Below, piece by piece: positions 7,586 to 15,696 of a DNA stretch of 64,000 nt. Position numbers and translations under genes: made by a program. The notes beneath the pieces are model-generated. The model saw nothing but the letters and a program-made list of their open reading frames with translations, was not told the DNA's origin and ran no database searches. Source of the DNA: Sedimentitalea sp042687825 (GTDB lineage Bacteria; Pseudomonadota; Alphaproteobacteria; Rhodobacterales; Rhodobacteraceae). The stretch covers positions 1-64,000 of the forward strand of contig NZ_JBHUQE010000009.1 of assembly GCF_042687825.1 (NCBI RefSeq), read 5' to 3'. Numbering within the stretch: the stretch's first letter is position 1; the number at the start of each line of letters is the position of its first letter.

Positions 7586-7614
7586 TTGCTCCCATCCTGA
7601 ACCTCCCCTATAGA
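7586..7614 (+). promoter_or_regulatory. Probable promoter for the rpmC-rpmD block
   Basis: TTGCTC (7586-7591), 17-base spacer ending in CCCC, TATAGA (7609-7614). Start site expected near 7621, about 110 bases before rpmC. Spacer and flanks resemble those of the promoter at 3070-3098. Confidence 0.6.
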
Positions 7615-7731
7615 GCGGCATCCTGCGATGTCCTGCCTGTGGCGGGGGATTCGCATGTCTATCATTCATCCACCAGGTCAAGGGTGACCCTGCAGGGGGC
7701 CTTCTGGTGTTTTGAGAAAAGGAAAAAGGCG

Positions 7732-7938
7732 ATGAACGCCCAGGAACTGCGCGACAAGACTCCGGACCAGCTCCGCGAGGAACTGGCCAATCTCAAGAAA
7801 GAGAGCTTTAACCTGCGTTTCCAGCAGGCCACCAGCCAGCTCGAGAACACCGCCGGCATCAAGGCAGCACGCCGCAATGCCGCCCGCGTCAAGACCATTT
7901 TGAACGAAAAGGCCGCTGCTGCGGCATCGGAGGAGTAA
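7732..7938 (+). CDS. rpmC: 50S ribosomal protein L29
   Basis: L29 (68 aa), near the tunnel exit next to L23. Conserved pattern NAQELRDKTPDQLREELANLKKESFNLRFQQATSQLENT. The frame is open from 7555, but the ATG at 7732 follows AAAGGAAAAAGGC and gives the normal family N-terminus. First gene of the third ribosomal block; rpsQ follows after 4 bases. Confidence 0.96.
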   Translation: MNAQELRDKTPDQLREELANLKKESFNLRFQQATSQLENTAGIKAARRNAARVKTILNEKAAAAASEE

Positions 7939-7942
7939 TCCT

Positions 7943-8173
7943 ATGCCCAAGCGTATCCTGCAAGGCACCGTGACCAGCGACGCCAACGAACAGACCGTGA
8001 CCGTATCGGTGGAACGCCGTTTCACGCATCCGGTTCTGAAAAAGACCATCCGCAAGTCCAAGAAATACCGGGCTCACGATGAAAAGAACGCTTTCAAGGT
8101 CGGCGACTCTGTCCGCATCATCGAATGCGCGCCGAAATCGAAAACGAAACGCTGGGAGGTTCTGGAGGCCTAG
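7943..8173 (+). CDS. rpsQ: 30S ribosomal protein S17
   Basis: S17 (76 aa), an OB-fold protein that binds the 5' domain of 16S rRNA. PKRILQGTVTSDANEQTVTVSVERRFTHPVLKKTIRKSKKYRAHDE is diagnostic, with the S17 signature GDSVRIIECAPKSKTKRWEV at the end. GGAGTAATCCT precedes the ATG. A 71-base gap follows before rplN. Confidence 0.97.
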   Translation: MPKRILQGTVTSDANEQTVTVSVERRFTHPVLKKTIRKSKKYRAHDEKNAFKVGDSVRIIECAPKSKTKRWEVLEA

Positions 8174-8244
8174 GCCTGCAGACCTGACAGTCTAATCGAA
8201 ACCCTGGGGCAGAATAGCAGTCCCCAAAGGTCGGGAGAAACCAC

Positions 8245-8613
8245 ATGATCCAGATGCAGACCAATCTGGATGTTGCTGACAACAGCGGCGCCCGCCGCGT
8301 TCAGTGCATCAAGGTCCTGGGTGGTTCCAAGCGTAAATACGCATCCGTGGGCGACATCATCGTCGTCTCGGTCAAGGAAGCCATTCCGCGCGGCCGCGTG
8401 AAAAAAGGCGACGTGCGCAAGGCCGTCGTCGTGCGCACCGCAAAAGAAGTTCGTCGCGAAGACGGCACCGCGATCCGGTTCGATCGCAACGCCGCCGTCA
8501 TCCTGAACAACAACAACGAGCCGATCGGCACCCGTATCTTTGGGCCGGTCGTGCGCGAGTTGCGTGCCAAGAACTTCATGAAAATCATCTCGCTCGCTCC
8601 GGAGGTGCTGTAA
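8245..8613 (+). CDS. rplN: 50S ribosomal protein L14
   Basis: L14 (122 aa), at the subunit interface. [27 protein letters not shown] and the L14 signature [16 protein letters not shown] are clear, as is the C-terminal [31 protein letters not shown] ribosome binding site precedes the ATG. rplX follows after 2 bases. Confidence 0.98.
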
Positions 8614-8615
8614 CC

Positions 8616-8927
8616 ATGGCTGCCAAACTCCGCAAAGGCGACAAGGTCGTCGTATTGGCCGGCAAGGACAAGGGCAAGGAAGGCACGATCTCTTCCGTTG
8701 ATCCCAAGGCCGGCAAGGCCGTTGTCGACGGCGTCAACATCGCCATCCGCGCCACCCGCCAGAGCCAGAACAGCCAGGGCGGCCGCATTCCCAAGGCGAT
8801 GCCGATTCAGTTGAGCAACCTGGCCCTGCTGGACGCCAACGGCAAACCCACCCGCGTGGGTTTCAAGACCGAAGGCGACAAGAAAGTGCGCTTTGCCAAA
8901 ACCACGGGGGACGTAATCGATGCTTGA
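8616..8927 (+). CDS. rplX: 50S ribosomal protein L24
   Basis: L24 (103 aa), an early assembly initiator. The KOW motif KLRKGDKVVVLAGKDKGKEGTISSVDPKAGKAVVDGVNI fills the N-terminal half. Its 3' end overlaps the rplE start by 8 bases, which suggests coupled translation. Confidence 0.97.
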   Translation: MAAKLRKGDKVVVLAGKDKGKEGTISSVDPKAGKAVVDGVNIAIRATRQSQNSQGGRIPKAMPIQLSNLALLDANGKPTRVGFKTEGDKKVRFAKTTGDVIDA

Positions 8928-9483
8928 TACCGCGACCTATACCCCGCGCCTGAAAGCTGACTTTGCCGACCGCATCCGTGCGGCGATGAAGGAAGAATTC
9001 GGCTACAAAAACGACATGCAGATCCCGCGTCTGGACAAGATCGTCCTGAACATCGGCTGCGGTGCCGAAGCTGTCCGCGACAGCAAAAAGGCCAAGTCGG
9101 CGCAGGAAGACCTGACCACCATCGCCGGCCAGAAGGCCCTGACCACCCGTGCCAAGAAGTCGATCGCCGGCTTTCGGGTGCGCGAGGACATGCCGCTGGG
9201 CGCCAAGGTCACGCTGCGCGGCGACCGGATGTATGAATTCCTCGATCGTCTGATCACCATTGCCATGCCCCGCATCCGCGACTTTCGCGGCGTGTCGGGC
9301 AAATCGTTCGACGGCCGCGGCAACTATGCCATGGGCCTGAAGGAGCACATCGTGTTCCCCGAGATCGATTTCGACAAGGTCGACGAAACCTGGGGGATGG
9401 ACATCATCATCGCCACCACAGCGAACACCGACGCTGAAGCCAAGGCGCTGTTGAAGCATTTCAACATGCCCTTCAATTCATAA
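8920..9483 (+). CDS. rplE: 50S ribosomal protein L5
   Basis: L5 (187 aa), which binds 5S rRNA and contacts P-site tRNA. Motifs: PRLDKIVLNIGCGAEAVRDSK, TRAKKSIAGFRVREDMPLGAKVTLRGDRMYEFLDRL and the C-terminal FPEIDFDKVDETWGMDIIIATTANTDAEAKALLKHF. Overlaps rplX by 8 bases and is followed 18 bases later by rpsN. Confidence 0.98.
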   Translation: MLDTATYTPRLKADFADRIRAAMKEEFGYKNDMQIPRLDKIVLNIGCGAEAVRDSKKAKSAQEDLTTIAGQKALTTRAKKSIAGFRVREDMPLGAKVTLRGDRMYEFLDRLITIAMPRIRDFRGVSGKSFDGRGNYAMGLKEHIVFPEIDFDKVDETWGMDIIIATTANTDAEAKALLKHFNMPFNS

Positions 9484-9501
9484 GCGCGGGAAGGATTAGA
9501 C

Positions 9502-9807
9502 ATGGCTAAAAAAGCAATGATCGAACGCGAAAAGAAGCGGGAAGCGCTGGTGAAGAAATACGCCGCCAAGCGGGCCGCTCTGAAAGAAATCGCGAATGAC
9601 GAAAGCAAGCCGATGGAAGAGCGTTTCAAGGCGCGCCTGAAGCTGGCGAAACTGCCGCGCAACAGTTCGGCCACCCGGTTGCACAACCGCTGCCAACTGA
9701 CCGGCCGTCCGCACGCCTATTATCGCAAACTGAAAATTTCGCGGATCGCGCTGCGGGATCTCGGCTCTGCCGGCCAGATCCCCGGCATGGTGAAGTCGAG
9801 CTGGTAA
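9502..9807 (+). CDS. rpsN: 30S ribosomal protein S14 (zinc-free type)
   Basis: S14 (101 aa), in the 30S head. MAKKAMIEREKKREALVKKYAAKRAALK and the C-terminal LPRNSSATRLHNRCQLTGRPHAYYRKLKISRIALRDLGSAGQIPGMVKSSW are diagnostic. This is the long form with a single Cys, so it does not carry the CxxC...CxxC zinc site of the short paralogue. Confidence 0.97.
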   Translation: MAKKAMIEREKKREALVKKYAAKRAALKEIANDESKPMEERFKARLKLAKLPRNSSATRLHNRCQLTGRPHAYYRKLKISRIALRDLGSAGQIPGMVKSSW

Positions 9808-9820
9808 GGGAGAGACAGAT

Positions 9821-10213
9821 ATGAACGATCCTATCGCAGACATGCTCACCCGGATCCGCAACTCGTCGCTGCGCGGCAAATCCACGGTCATGACCCCGGC
9901 TTCCAAGCTGCGGGCCTGGGTTCTGGATGTGCTGGCCGACGAAGGCTATATCCGCGGATACGAGAAAACCACCGGTGCCGACGGCCATCCGGCCATCGAG
10001 ATCAGCCTGAAATACTTCGAAGGCGAACCCGTCATTCGCGAGCTCAAGCGGGTCTCCAAACCCGGTCGCCGCGTCTACATGGGCGTCAAGGATATTCCTT
10101 CGGTCCGTCAGGGCCTGGGCGTGTCGATTGTCTCCACCCCCAAGGGTGTGATGTCGGATGCAAGCGCACGCGCAGCCAATGTTGGCGGCGAAGTGCTTTG
10201 CACCGTATTCTAA
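9821..10213 (+). CDS. rpsH: 30S ribosomal protein S8
   Basis: S8 (130 aa), which binds the central domain of 16S rRNA; in E. coli it represses the spc operon by binding the rplE start region. Starts MNDPIADMLTRIRNS and ends with the signature GLGVSIVSTPKGVMSDASARAANVGGEVLCTVF. Ribosome binding site GGGAGAGA. Confidence 0.98.
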   Translation: MNDPIADMLTRIRNSSLRGKSTVMTPASKLRAWVLDVLADEGYIRGYEKTTGADGHPAIEISLKYFEGEPVIRELKRVSKPGRRVYMGVKDIPSVRQGLGVSIVSTPKGVMSDASARAANVGGEVLCTVF

Positions 10214-10225
10214 GGAGGTCCTTCG

Positions 10226-10759
10226 ATGTCTCGTATTGGTAAGAAACCGGTCGAACTGCCCAGCGGTGTCACAGCCACCGTGTCGGGCCAGACGATCGAA
10301 GTGAAGGGTCCCAAGGGCACCCGCAGCTTTGCGGCCACGGATGACGTGAACCTGAAAGTCGAGGACAATGTCGTCAGCATCACCCCGCGCGGCAGCTCCA
10401 AGCGGGCGCGCCAGCAATGGGGCATGTCCCGCACCATGGTCGCCAATCTGGTGACCGGTGTGACCCAGGGCTTCAAGAAAGAGCTTGAAATCCAGGGTGT
10501 CGGGTATCGTGCCACGATGCAGGGCAACACGCTGAAACTGAACCTGGGTCTGTCCCACGACGTCGATTACACCGCCCCCGAAGGGGTCACCGTAACCGCG
10601 CCGAAACAGACCGAAATCGTTGTGGAAGGCATTGACGAACAGCTGGTTGGTCAGGTTGCCGCGAACATCCGCGCATGGCGCAGGCCCGAGCCCTACAAGG
10701 GCAAAGGCATCCGCTATAAGGGCGAGTTCATCTTCCGCAAGGAAGGCAAGAAGAAGTAA
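10226..10759 (+). CDS. rplF: 50S ribosomal protein L6
   Basis: L6 (177 aa), near the factor-binding site. MSRIGKKPVELPSGVTATVSG, LEIQGVGYRATMQGNTLKLNLGLSH and the C-terminal signature EPYKGKGIRYKGEFIFRKEGKKK identify it. AAGGAGG precedes the ATG. Confidence 0.98.
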   Translation: MSRIGKKPVELPSGVTATVSGQTIEVKGPKGTRSFAATDDVNLKVEDNVVSITPRGSSKRARQQWGMSRTMVANLVTGVTQGFKKELEIQGVGYRATMQGNTLKLNLGLSHDVDYTAPEGVTVTAPKQTEIVVEGIDEQLVGQVAANIRAWRRPEPYKGKGIRYKGEFIFRKEGKKK

Positions 10760-10770
10760 GGACGAGAGAT

Positions 10771-11130
10771 ATGGCAAACAGCAAAAGAACCCTGTTTCTG
10801 AAGCGCCGCCTGCGCGTCCGGAACAAGCTGCGCAAGGTCAATGCCGGGCGTCCGCGCCTGTCTGTGCACCGCAGCAACAAGAATATCAGCGTGCAGCTGA
10901 TCGACGATGTCAACGGCATCACCCTGGCCTCGGCTTCGACGCTGGAAAAGGATCTGGGTGTTGTCGGCAAGAACAACATCGACGCCGCCAGCAAGGTGGG
11001 TTCGGCTATCGCCGAACGCGCCAAGAAAGCCGGGATCGAAGAGGCTTACTTCGACCGGGGCGGGTTCCTGTATCACGGCAAGGTCAAGGCTCTGGCCGAT
11101 GCAGCCCGCGAAGGCGGACTGAAAATCTAG
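10771..11130 (+). CDS. rplR: 50S ribosomal protein L18
   Basis: L18 (119 aa), a 5S rRNA-binding protein of the central protuberance. Basic N-terminus followed by GRPRLSVHRSNKNISVQLIDDVNGITLASAST and the C-terminal FDRGGFLYHGKVKALADAAREGGLKI, all typical. Eleven bases after rplF; an unusually long 105-base gap containing a perfect hairpin follows before rpsE. Confidence 0.97.
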   Translation: MANSKRTLFLKRRLRVRNKLRKVNAGRPRLSVHRSNKNISVQLIDDVNGITLASASTLEKDLGVVGKNNIDAASKVGSAIAERAKKAGIEEAYFDRGGFLYHGKVKALADAAREGGLKI

Positions 11131-11138
11131 GAACGTGC

Positions 11139-11160
11139 AGGCGGCTCTTTGGAGCCGCCT
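11139..11160 (+). other. Perfect hairpin in the rplR-rpsE gap
   Basis: AGGCGGCTC and GAGCCGCCT form a 9-bp stem around TTTG, nine bases after the rplR stop. No T-run follows, so it is more likely an RNA-stability or processing element, or a weak attenuator, than a terminator. Confidence 0.5.
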
Positions 11161-11235
11161 CGATGATCCGGGGGCGCCTGTGCGCTCACCAGGATTGTGA
11201 CAATGGTGCATCGCACCGCAAGACAGGAGGCCTGC

Positions 11236-11817
11236 ATGGCCAGAGACCAAAATCAAAGGGGCGGTCGCCGCAACCAGCGCGACGAGACCCCGGAATTCGC
11301 AGATCGCCTGGTTGCGATCAACCGCGTGTCCAAGACCGTCAAGGGCGGCAAGCGGTTCGGCTTTGCCGCGCTGGTCGTCGTCGGCGATCAAAAGGGTCGT
11401 GTCGGCTTTGGCAAGGGCAAGGCCAAGGAGGTCCCCGAGGCCATCCGCAAGGCCACCGAGCAAGCCAAGCGTCAGATGATCCGCGTGCAGCTGCGCGAAG
11501 GCCGCACCCTGCATCACGACATGGAAGGTCGTCATGGCGCTGGCAAGGTCGTTATGCGCACCGCGCCTGAAGGGACCGGGATCATCGCCGGTGGTCCGAT
11601 GCGCGCCGTGTTCGAGATGCTGGGCGTCAAGGACGTGGTGTCCAAGTCGATCGGCAGCCAGAACCCCTATAACATGATCCGGGCCACCATGGACGGTCTG
11701 CGCAAAGAGCAGTCGCCCCGTTCGGTCGCGCAGCGTCGCGGCAAGAAAGTGGCCGACATCCTGCCCAAGCGTGACGAGGCCCCCGGGGCGTCGGCGCAAG
11801 TGGCCGAGGAGGCGTAA
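11236..11817 (+). CDS. rpsE: 30S ribosomal protein S5
   Basis: S5 (193 aa), at the mRNA entry tunnel and important for decoding fidelity. FADRLVAINRVSKTVKGGKRFGFAALVVVGDQKGRVGFGKGKAKEVPEAIRKA contains the double-stranded-RNA-binding-like S5 domain, and the C-terminal domain follows with GTGIIAGGPMRAVFEMLGVKDVVSKSIGS. The frame is open from 11197, but ATG at 11236 has AGGAGG at the right distance and gives the family N-terminus. Confidence 0.97.
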   Translation: MARDQNQRGGRRNQRDETPEFADRLVAINRVSKTVKGGKRFGFAALVVVGDQKGRVGFGKGKAKEVPEAIRKATEQAKRQMIRVQLREGRTLHHDMEGRHGAGKVVMRTAPEGTGIIAGGPMRAVFEMLGVKDVVSKSIGSQNPYNMIRATMDGLRKEQSPRSVAQRRGKKVADILPKRDEAPGASAQVAEEA

Positions 11818-11820
11818 ACA

Positions 11821-12009
11821 ATGGCAAAAACCATCGTCGTCAAGCAGATCGGCAGCCCGATCCGCCGCCCCGCCAAGCAGCGTGCCACGCTGATCGGCCT
11901 GGGCCTGAACAAGATGCACAAGACCCGCGAGCTGGAGGATACCCCCAGCGTGCGCGGCATGGTCAACAGCATCCCGCATATGGTCGAGATCATCGAAGAG
12001 CGCGACTGA
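11821..12009 (+). CDS. rpmD: 50S ribosomal protein L30
   Basis: L30 (62 aa), a small bacterial large-subunit protein. IVVKQIGSPIRRPAKQRATLIGLGLNKMHKTRELEDTPSVRGMVNSIPHMVEII is a full-length match to the family. Three bases after rpsE. In most bacteria rplO and secY follow; here a terminator ends the block. Confidence 0.97.
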   Translation: MAKTIVVKQIGSPIRRPAKQRATLIGLGLNKMHKTRELEDTPSVRGMVNSIPHMVEIIEERD

Positions 12010-12037
12010 GCCTCAGTTTTTCGGACCAAAGTGACAG

Positions 12038-12066
12038 GCGCTCCGGAGAGATCCGGGGCGTTTTTC
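12038..12066 (+). terminator. Rho-independent terminator after rpmD
   Basis: GGCGCTCCGGA pairs with TCCGGGGCG around GAGA (one bulge), followed by TTTTTCCGTTT. It closes the third ribosomal block and separates it from the convergent esterase gene. Confidence 0.8.
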
Positions 12067-12175
12067 CGTTTCCTGCCGTCTCAATGAACTTTCGCGGACC
12101 GCCGTGGGCCTGCAGCGCTGGGTTGTCGCTGGCGCGTCCTCCCTGCTGCGCTTGCCCCTTTGGTCCGCCACAGTC

Positions 12176-13009
12176 TCAGCGATCCAGGCTTTCGAACCAA
12201 TCGAGCACCATGGGGGACCAGCCTTTCGGCAGTCCGTGTTTGCCCCTGTGCAGGACCAGTTCAAGGCTGCCGTCCTCGCATTTCCATCGTTTGCGCCAGA
12301 GGTCGTCGGAAACCTCGTGCTTTGCCGGGTTGCTGGGACAGCCGTTTTCCCGTCGCCACAGCTGCAATCCCTGCCAGATATCGGCTTGTCTGATCGTGAT
12401 CTGATACGCGGTGTTGTGTATCGCGCGGCCCTCCAGGGGCACCGTCGCATCGGCAAAGCCATGCACGTGCAAGATATGCGCGGGTCCGGTGCAATCCATG
12501 GGCATCGGCAGCCAGAACCCGCCAGCCGCCGGTGCATAGGCCCGGGCAAAATCGGGGGCGTGGCATGCCATGTCCCAAACCATCGACCCGCCCCGCGAAA
12601 AACCGGTCAGCAGCAAGCGTTCGGGATCGACATCAAAACGCGCGACGGCATCCGCCAGTACCGCGCGCAGGAAAATCTGGTCGCGCCGAGGGTATGTCAG
12701 CCATCCGTCGCGCACCGACCAGTCCCGGGGTTTGCCTTCGTCCCAGGGCATCCCGGTGGGGGCGATCAGGGCGTAGCCGCGCGTGGTGAACCGCTGGACG
12801 AATTCCTGCCGGCCGATGACCTTGGCGCCGCTGCCCCCATAACCATGCAGATGCATGACCACGGGTCCGCCTTGCCATCCATCCGGCACGGCAATGTGGT
12901 ACTGCCCGTTCGCGACAATGCAGGGCTGCGTCTTGCCGCCACACTCCAGCGACAACGCCCGATCCGCCGGAACGAGCAGCGCCAGAAACAGCAAGAACCG
13001 CTGAAACAT
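12176..13009 (-). CDS. Secreted alpha/beta-hydrolase, PHB-depolymerase/feruloyl-esterase-like (LpqC type)
   Basis: 277 aa with a signal peptide (MFQRFLLFLALLVPADRALS). Alpha/beta-hydrolase signatures: HLHGYGGSG (oxyanion region), the nucleophile elbow LTGFSRGGSMVWDMA, HVHGFADATVP with a probable acid, and a C-terminal RGKHGLPKGW histidine. This is the arrangement of the CE1-like esterase/PHB depolymerase group that includes LpqC. Natural substrate unknown; secretion suggests an extracellular or periplasmic ester. GGGGACA precedes the ATG at good spacing. Convergent with rpmD. Confidence 0.75.
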   Translation of the reverse strand: MFQRFLLFLALLVPADRALSLECGGKTQPCIVANGQYHIAVPDGWQGGPVVMHLHGYGGSGAKVIGRQEFVQRFTTRGYALIAPTGMPWDEGKPRDWSVRDGWLTYPRRDQIFLRAVLADAVARFDVDPERLLLTGFSRGGSMVWDMACHAPDFARAYAPAAGGFWLPMPMDCTGPAHILHVHGFADATVPLEGRAIHNTAYQITIRQADIWQGLQLWRRENGCPSNPAKHEVSDDLWRKRWKCEDGSLELVLHRGKHGLPKGWSPMVLDWFESLDR

Positions 13010-13228
13010 CGAGAGTGTCCCCTGGTTTTTTGCTTCGTCGCAAAGGTCGTGCGTACCGCTATCCTAGCATAGCTGCGATCCGGGCGGTGAATTTCTTTGC
13101 CGCAGGTCGGCATGCACGTGGGATCGGATCTGAACGGCCGGCCAAGGCTGTCGCAAGATCGCAACCTCTGCACAGTGGGGGAACGGGACCGCTGGATGTT
13201 CACTTTGCAGGACAGGATGGCGCCGACG

Positions 13229-13729
13229 TCACGCCTCGGCCAGCAGGGCCTCGACGTCCAGGGGCGCGTTCATCATCTGCAGGTTGCCCTCGGCGTCGCG
13301 GGGCCAGTCCTGAGGCGCGCGGTCGCGATAGAGTTCGACGCCGTTGCCATCGGGGTCACGCAGATAGACCGCCTCGCTGACGCCATGATCGGCGGCGCCG
13401 TCCAAGGCGAGGCCCGCCGTCAGCACGCGCTTGATTGCGGCGCCCAGGGCGGCACGGTCGGGAAACAGAAAGGCGGAATGGTACAGCCCCGTATGTCCGG
13501 GTGGCGGCGGCGTGCCGCCGGCGCTTTCCCAGGTGTTCAGCCCGATATGGTGGTGATATCCGCCGGCTCCCAGAAAGGCGGCGCCCTTACCATAGCGCTG
13601 GGTCACCTCGAACCCCAGAACACCGCTGTAAAAGGCGATGGCGCGGTCCAGATCAGAAACTTTCAGATGCACATGTCCGACACGGGTTCCACTTGGCAGA
13701 GCGGTGTCGGCAGAGGGGGCAGTGGTCAT
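13229..13729 (-). CDS. VOC family protein (glyoxalase / catechol 2,3-dioxygenase-like)
   Basis: 166 aa with a vicinal-oxygen-chelate fold: GHVHLKVSDLDRAIAFYSGVLGFEV at residues 18-42, GLYHSAFLFPDRAALGAAIKRV, and DPDGNGVELYRD near the end. These supply two His and one Glu in the positions that normally bind the metal, so it may be active. It resembles CatE-type ring-cleaving dioxygenases; the substrate cannot be told from sequence. AAGGACC ribosome binding site. Stands alone between esterase and trpS. Confidence 0.75.
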   Translation of the reverse strand: MTTAPSADTALPSGTRVGHVHLKVSDLDRAIAFYSGVLGFEVTQRYGKGAAFLGAGGYHHHIGLNTWESAGGTPPPPGHTGLYHSAFLFPDRAALGAAIKRVLTAGLALDGAADHGVSEAVYLRDPDGNGVELYRDRAPQDWPRDAEGNLQMMNAPLDVEALLAEA

Positions 13730-13851
13730 ATCAGGGTCCTTTTCCTTTTGCCTGCACTATGGCGCTGAACCTCGTGCAGGCCAAGTTCCCCATGCGCGCA
13801 ACATCTCTGCAGCGCCGCACAGACCGCACGCCCCCGTTCACGGCGATCGGA

Positions 13852-14880
13852 TCAGGCGACCGGCGGCACCATGCCGATGATGTCATAGGTCTGCCGCAGG
13901 ATCGGCGCGGTGATCGCGCGGGCGCGCTCGGCGCCCTGGGTCAGGATGCGGTCAATCTCGGTCGTATCGTCCATCAGCCGGGCCATCTCGGTGGTGATCG
14001 GTTCCATATGCGCCACCGCAAGATCGGCCAGGGCCGGTTTGAACGCGCCGAACTGCCGCCCGGCATATTCGGCGATAACCTGTTCGTCGGTCATGTTCGC
14101 CAGGGCAGCATAGATATTGACCAGATTGCGCGCCTCGGGGCGGTCGGCCAGTCCCTCGACACTGTCGGGCAACGGTTCGGGGTCGGTCTTGGCCTTGCGA
14201 ATCTTCTTGGCGATGGTGTCGGCATCGTCGCTCATGTTGATCCGGCTCATGTCCGACGGGTCCGATTTGGACATCTTCTTGGACCCGTCGCGCAGGCTCA
14301 TGACCCGCGTCGCCGTGCCCTCGATCACCGGCTCGGTGATCGGAAAGAAATCGACGCCATAATCGTGGTTGAACTTGGTGGCGATGTCGCGGGTCAGTTC
14401 CAGATGCTGTTTCTGATCCTCGCCCACCGGTACATGCGTGGCATGATAGATCAGGATATCCGCCGCCATCAGCGACGGATAGGCATACAGGCCCAGGCTG
14501 GCCTTTTCGGCGTTCTTGCCGGCCTTGTCCTTGAACTGGGTCATGCGGTTCATCCAGCCGACCCGGGCGACACAGTTCAACACCCAGGCAAGCTGCGCGT
14601 GCTCGGGCACCTGGCTCTGGTTGATCAGAATGGATTTTTCCGGGTCGATGCCGCTGGCGATGAACCCGGCGCACAATTCGCGGGTGCTGTGGCGCAGCGC
14701 CGCCGGGTCCTGCCAGACGGTGATCGCGTGCAGGTCGACCATGCAATAAACGGTTTCGCTGGTGCCCGTGTCCTGCATCTCGGCAAAGCGTTTCAGCGCG
14801 CCAAGATAGTTGCCCAGATGCAGGTCGCCCGATGGCTGGATGCCGGAGAACACCCGCGGTGTGAATGTGGTGTCGGACAT
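13852..14880 (-). CDS. trpS: Tryptophanyl-tRNA synthetase
   Basis: 342 aa class Ic synthetase charging tRNA-Trp, normal length. HIGH-like SGIQPSGDLHLGNYLGAL at the N-terminus, the YPSLMAADILIYHATHVPVGEDQKQHLEL block and KMSKSDPSD are all present. The frame extends to 14934 but MSDTTFTPRVFSGIQPSG, preceded by GGGAG, matches family starts. Divergent from the rhomboid-like gene (101 bases between starts). Confidence 0.96.
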   Translation of the reverse strand: MSDTTFTPRVFSGIQPSGDLHLGNYLGALKRFAEMQDTGTSETVYCMVDLHAITVWQDPAALRHSTRELCAGFIASGIDPEKSILINQSQVPEHAQLAWVLNCVARVGWMNRMTQFKDKAGKNAEKASLGLYAYPSLMAADILIYHATHVPVGEDQKQHLELTRDIATKFNHDYGVDFFPITEPVIEGTATRVMSLRDGSKKMSKSDPSDMSRINMSDDADTIAKKIRKAKTDPEPLPDSVEGLADRPEARNLVNIYAALANMTDEQVIAEYAGRQFGAFKPALADLAVAHMEPITTEMARLMDDTTEIDRILTQGAERARAITAPILRQTYDIIGMVPPVA

Positions 14881-14980
14881 CAAGGCAACTCCCGTCTGGA
14901 AAATTCGGTCCGCTTCGCTTACCCATGGGGCCAAGTGCCGTCAACAGGCGCCGACAACGAACCGCAAGGAGACCGGGCAG

Positions 14981-15667
14981 ATGAGCGATCAAGGCAGCAT
15001 TCCCGCGGTCAATCCGCTGCCGCCGGTGGTGGCGGCGCTGTTTCTGGTCATTCTGGCGATCGAAGTGATCTTTCAGCTGGGCACCCGTGGTCTGGCCGGC
15101 GGTCCGGCGGCGGTGGGCTGGCGACTGGACGCGATGCAGACCTATGCGTTTTCCGGCGAGATCTTTGACTGGATGCGCGAAAATCACCGCTGGCCCTTCG
15201 AACAGCTGTTCCGGTTCGTCAGCTATCCCTTTGTGCATGGCTCATTCACCCATGCCCTGTTCGTCGGGGTGTTTCTTCTGGCCATGGGCAAGATGGTGGC
15301 CGAAGTGTTCGGCAGCCTGGCCTTTCTCTTGATCTTTGTGCTGTCCGGTATCGGCGGCGCGCTGGCCTATGCCCTGCTGCTGGATGACCCAGCGCCCCTG
15401 ATCGGCGGTTTTCCCCCGGTCTATGGGCTGATTGGGGCGTTTACCTATATGCTGTGGCGGTCGCTGTCGCGGGTCGGTGCAAACCAGGCCCGGGCGTTCA
15501 CGCTGATCAGTTTCCTGATGGGGGCGCAGCTGGTTTTCGGCCTGCTGTTTGGCGTAAACAATGACTGGGTGGCCGATCTGGCCGGGTTCGCCAGCGGGTT
15601 CGGCCTGTCGTTCTTTGTCTCACCCGGCGGCTGGGCACGGCTGCGGCGGCGAATCCGTCACGACTGA
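14981..15667 (+). CDS. Rhomboid-fold membrane protein lacking the catalytic Ser-His dyad
   Basis: 228 aa, about six hydrophobic segments, with rhomboid landmarks: FRFVSYPFVHGSFTHALFVGVFLLAMGKMVAEVFG (the His-rich TM2 loop) and a Gly-rich LSGIGGALAYALL helix. However, the canonical GxSGxxxG carrying the nucleophile reads GGFPPVYG, and the TM6 His of H-x-G-G is replaced in DWVADLAGFASGF. Both catalytic residues therefore seem to be missing, pointing to an inactive iRhom/derlin-like pseudoprotease. AAGGAG precedes the ATG; frames upstream of it belong to trpS shadow. Confidence 0.7.
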   Translation: MSDQGSIPAVNPLPPVVAALFLVILAIEVIFQLGTRGLAGGPAAVGWRLDAMQTYAFSGEIFDWMRENHRWPFEQLFRFVSYPFVHGSFTHALFVGVFLLAMGKMVAEVFGSLAFLLIFVLSGIGGALAYALLLDDPAPLIGGFPPVYGLIGAFTYMLWRSLSRVGANQARAFTLISFLMGAQLVFGLLFGVNNDWVADLAGFASGFGLSFFVSPGGWARLRRRIRHD

Positions 15668-15696
15668 ACCGCCGCGCCGCGGCGTTGCTGCCGGGA

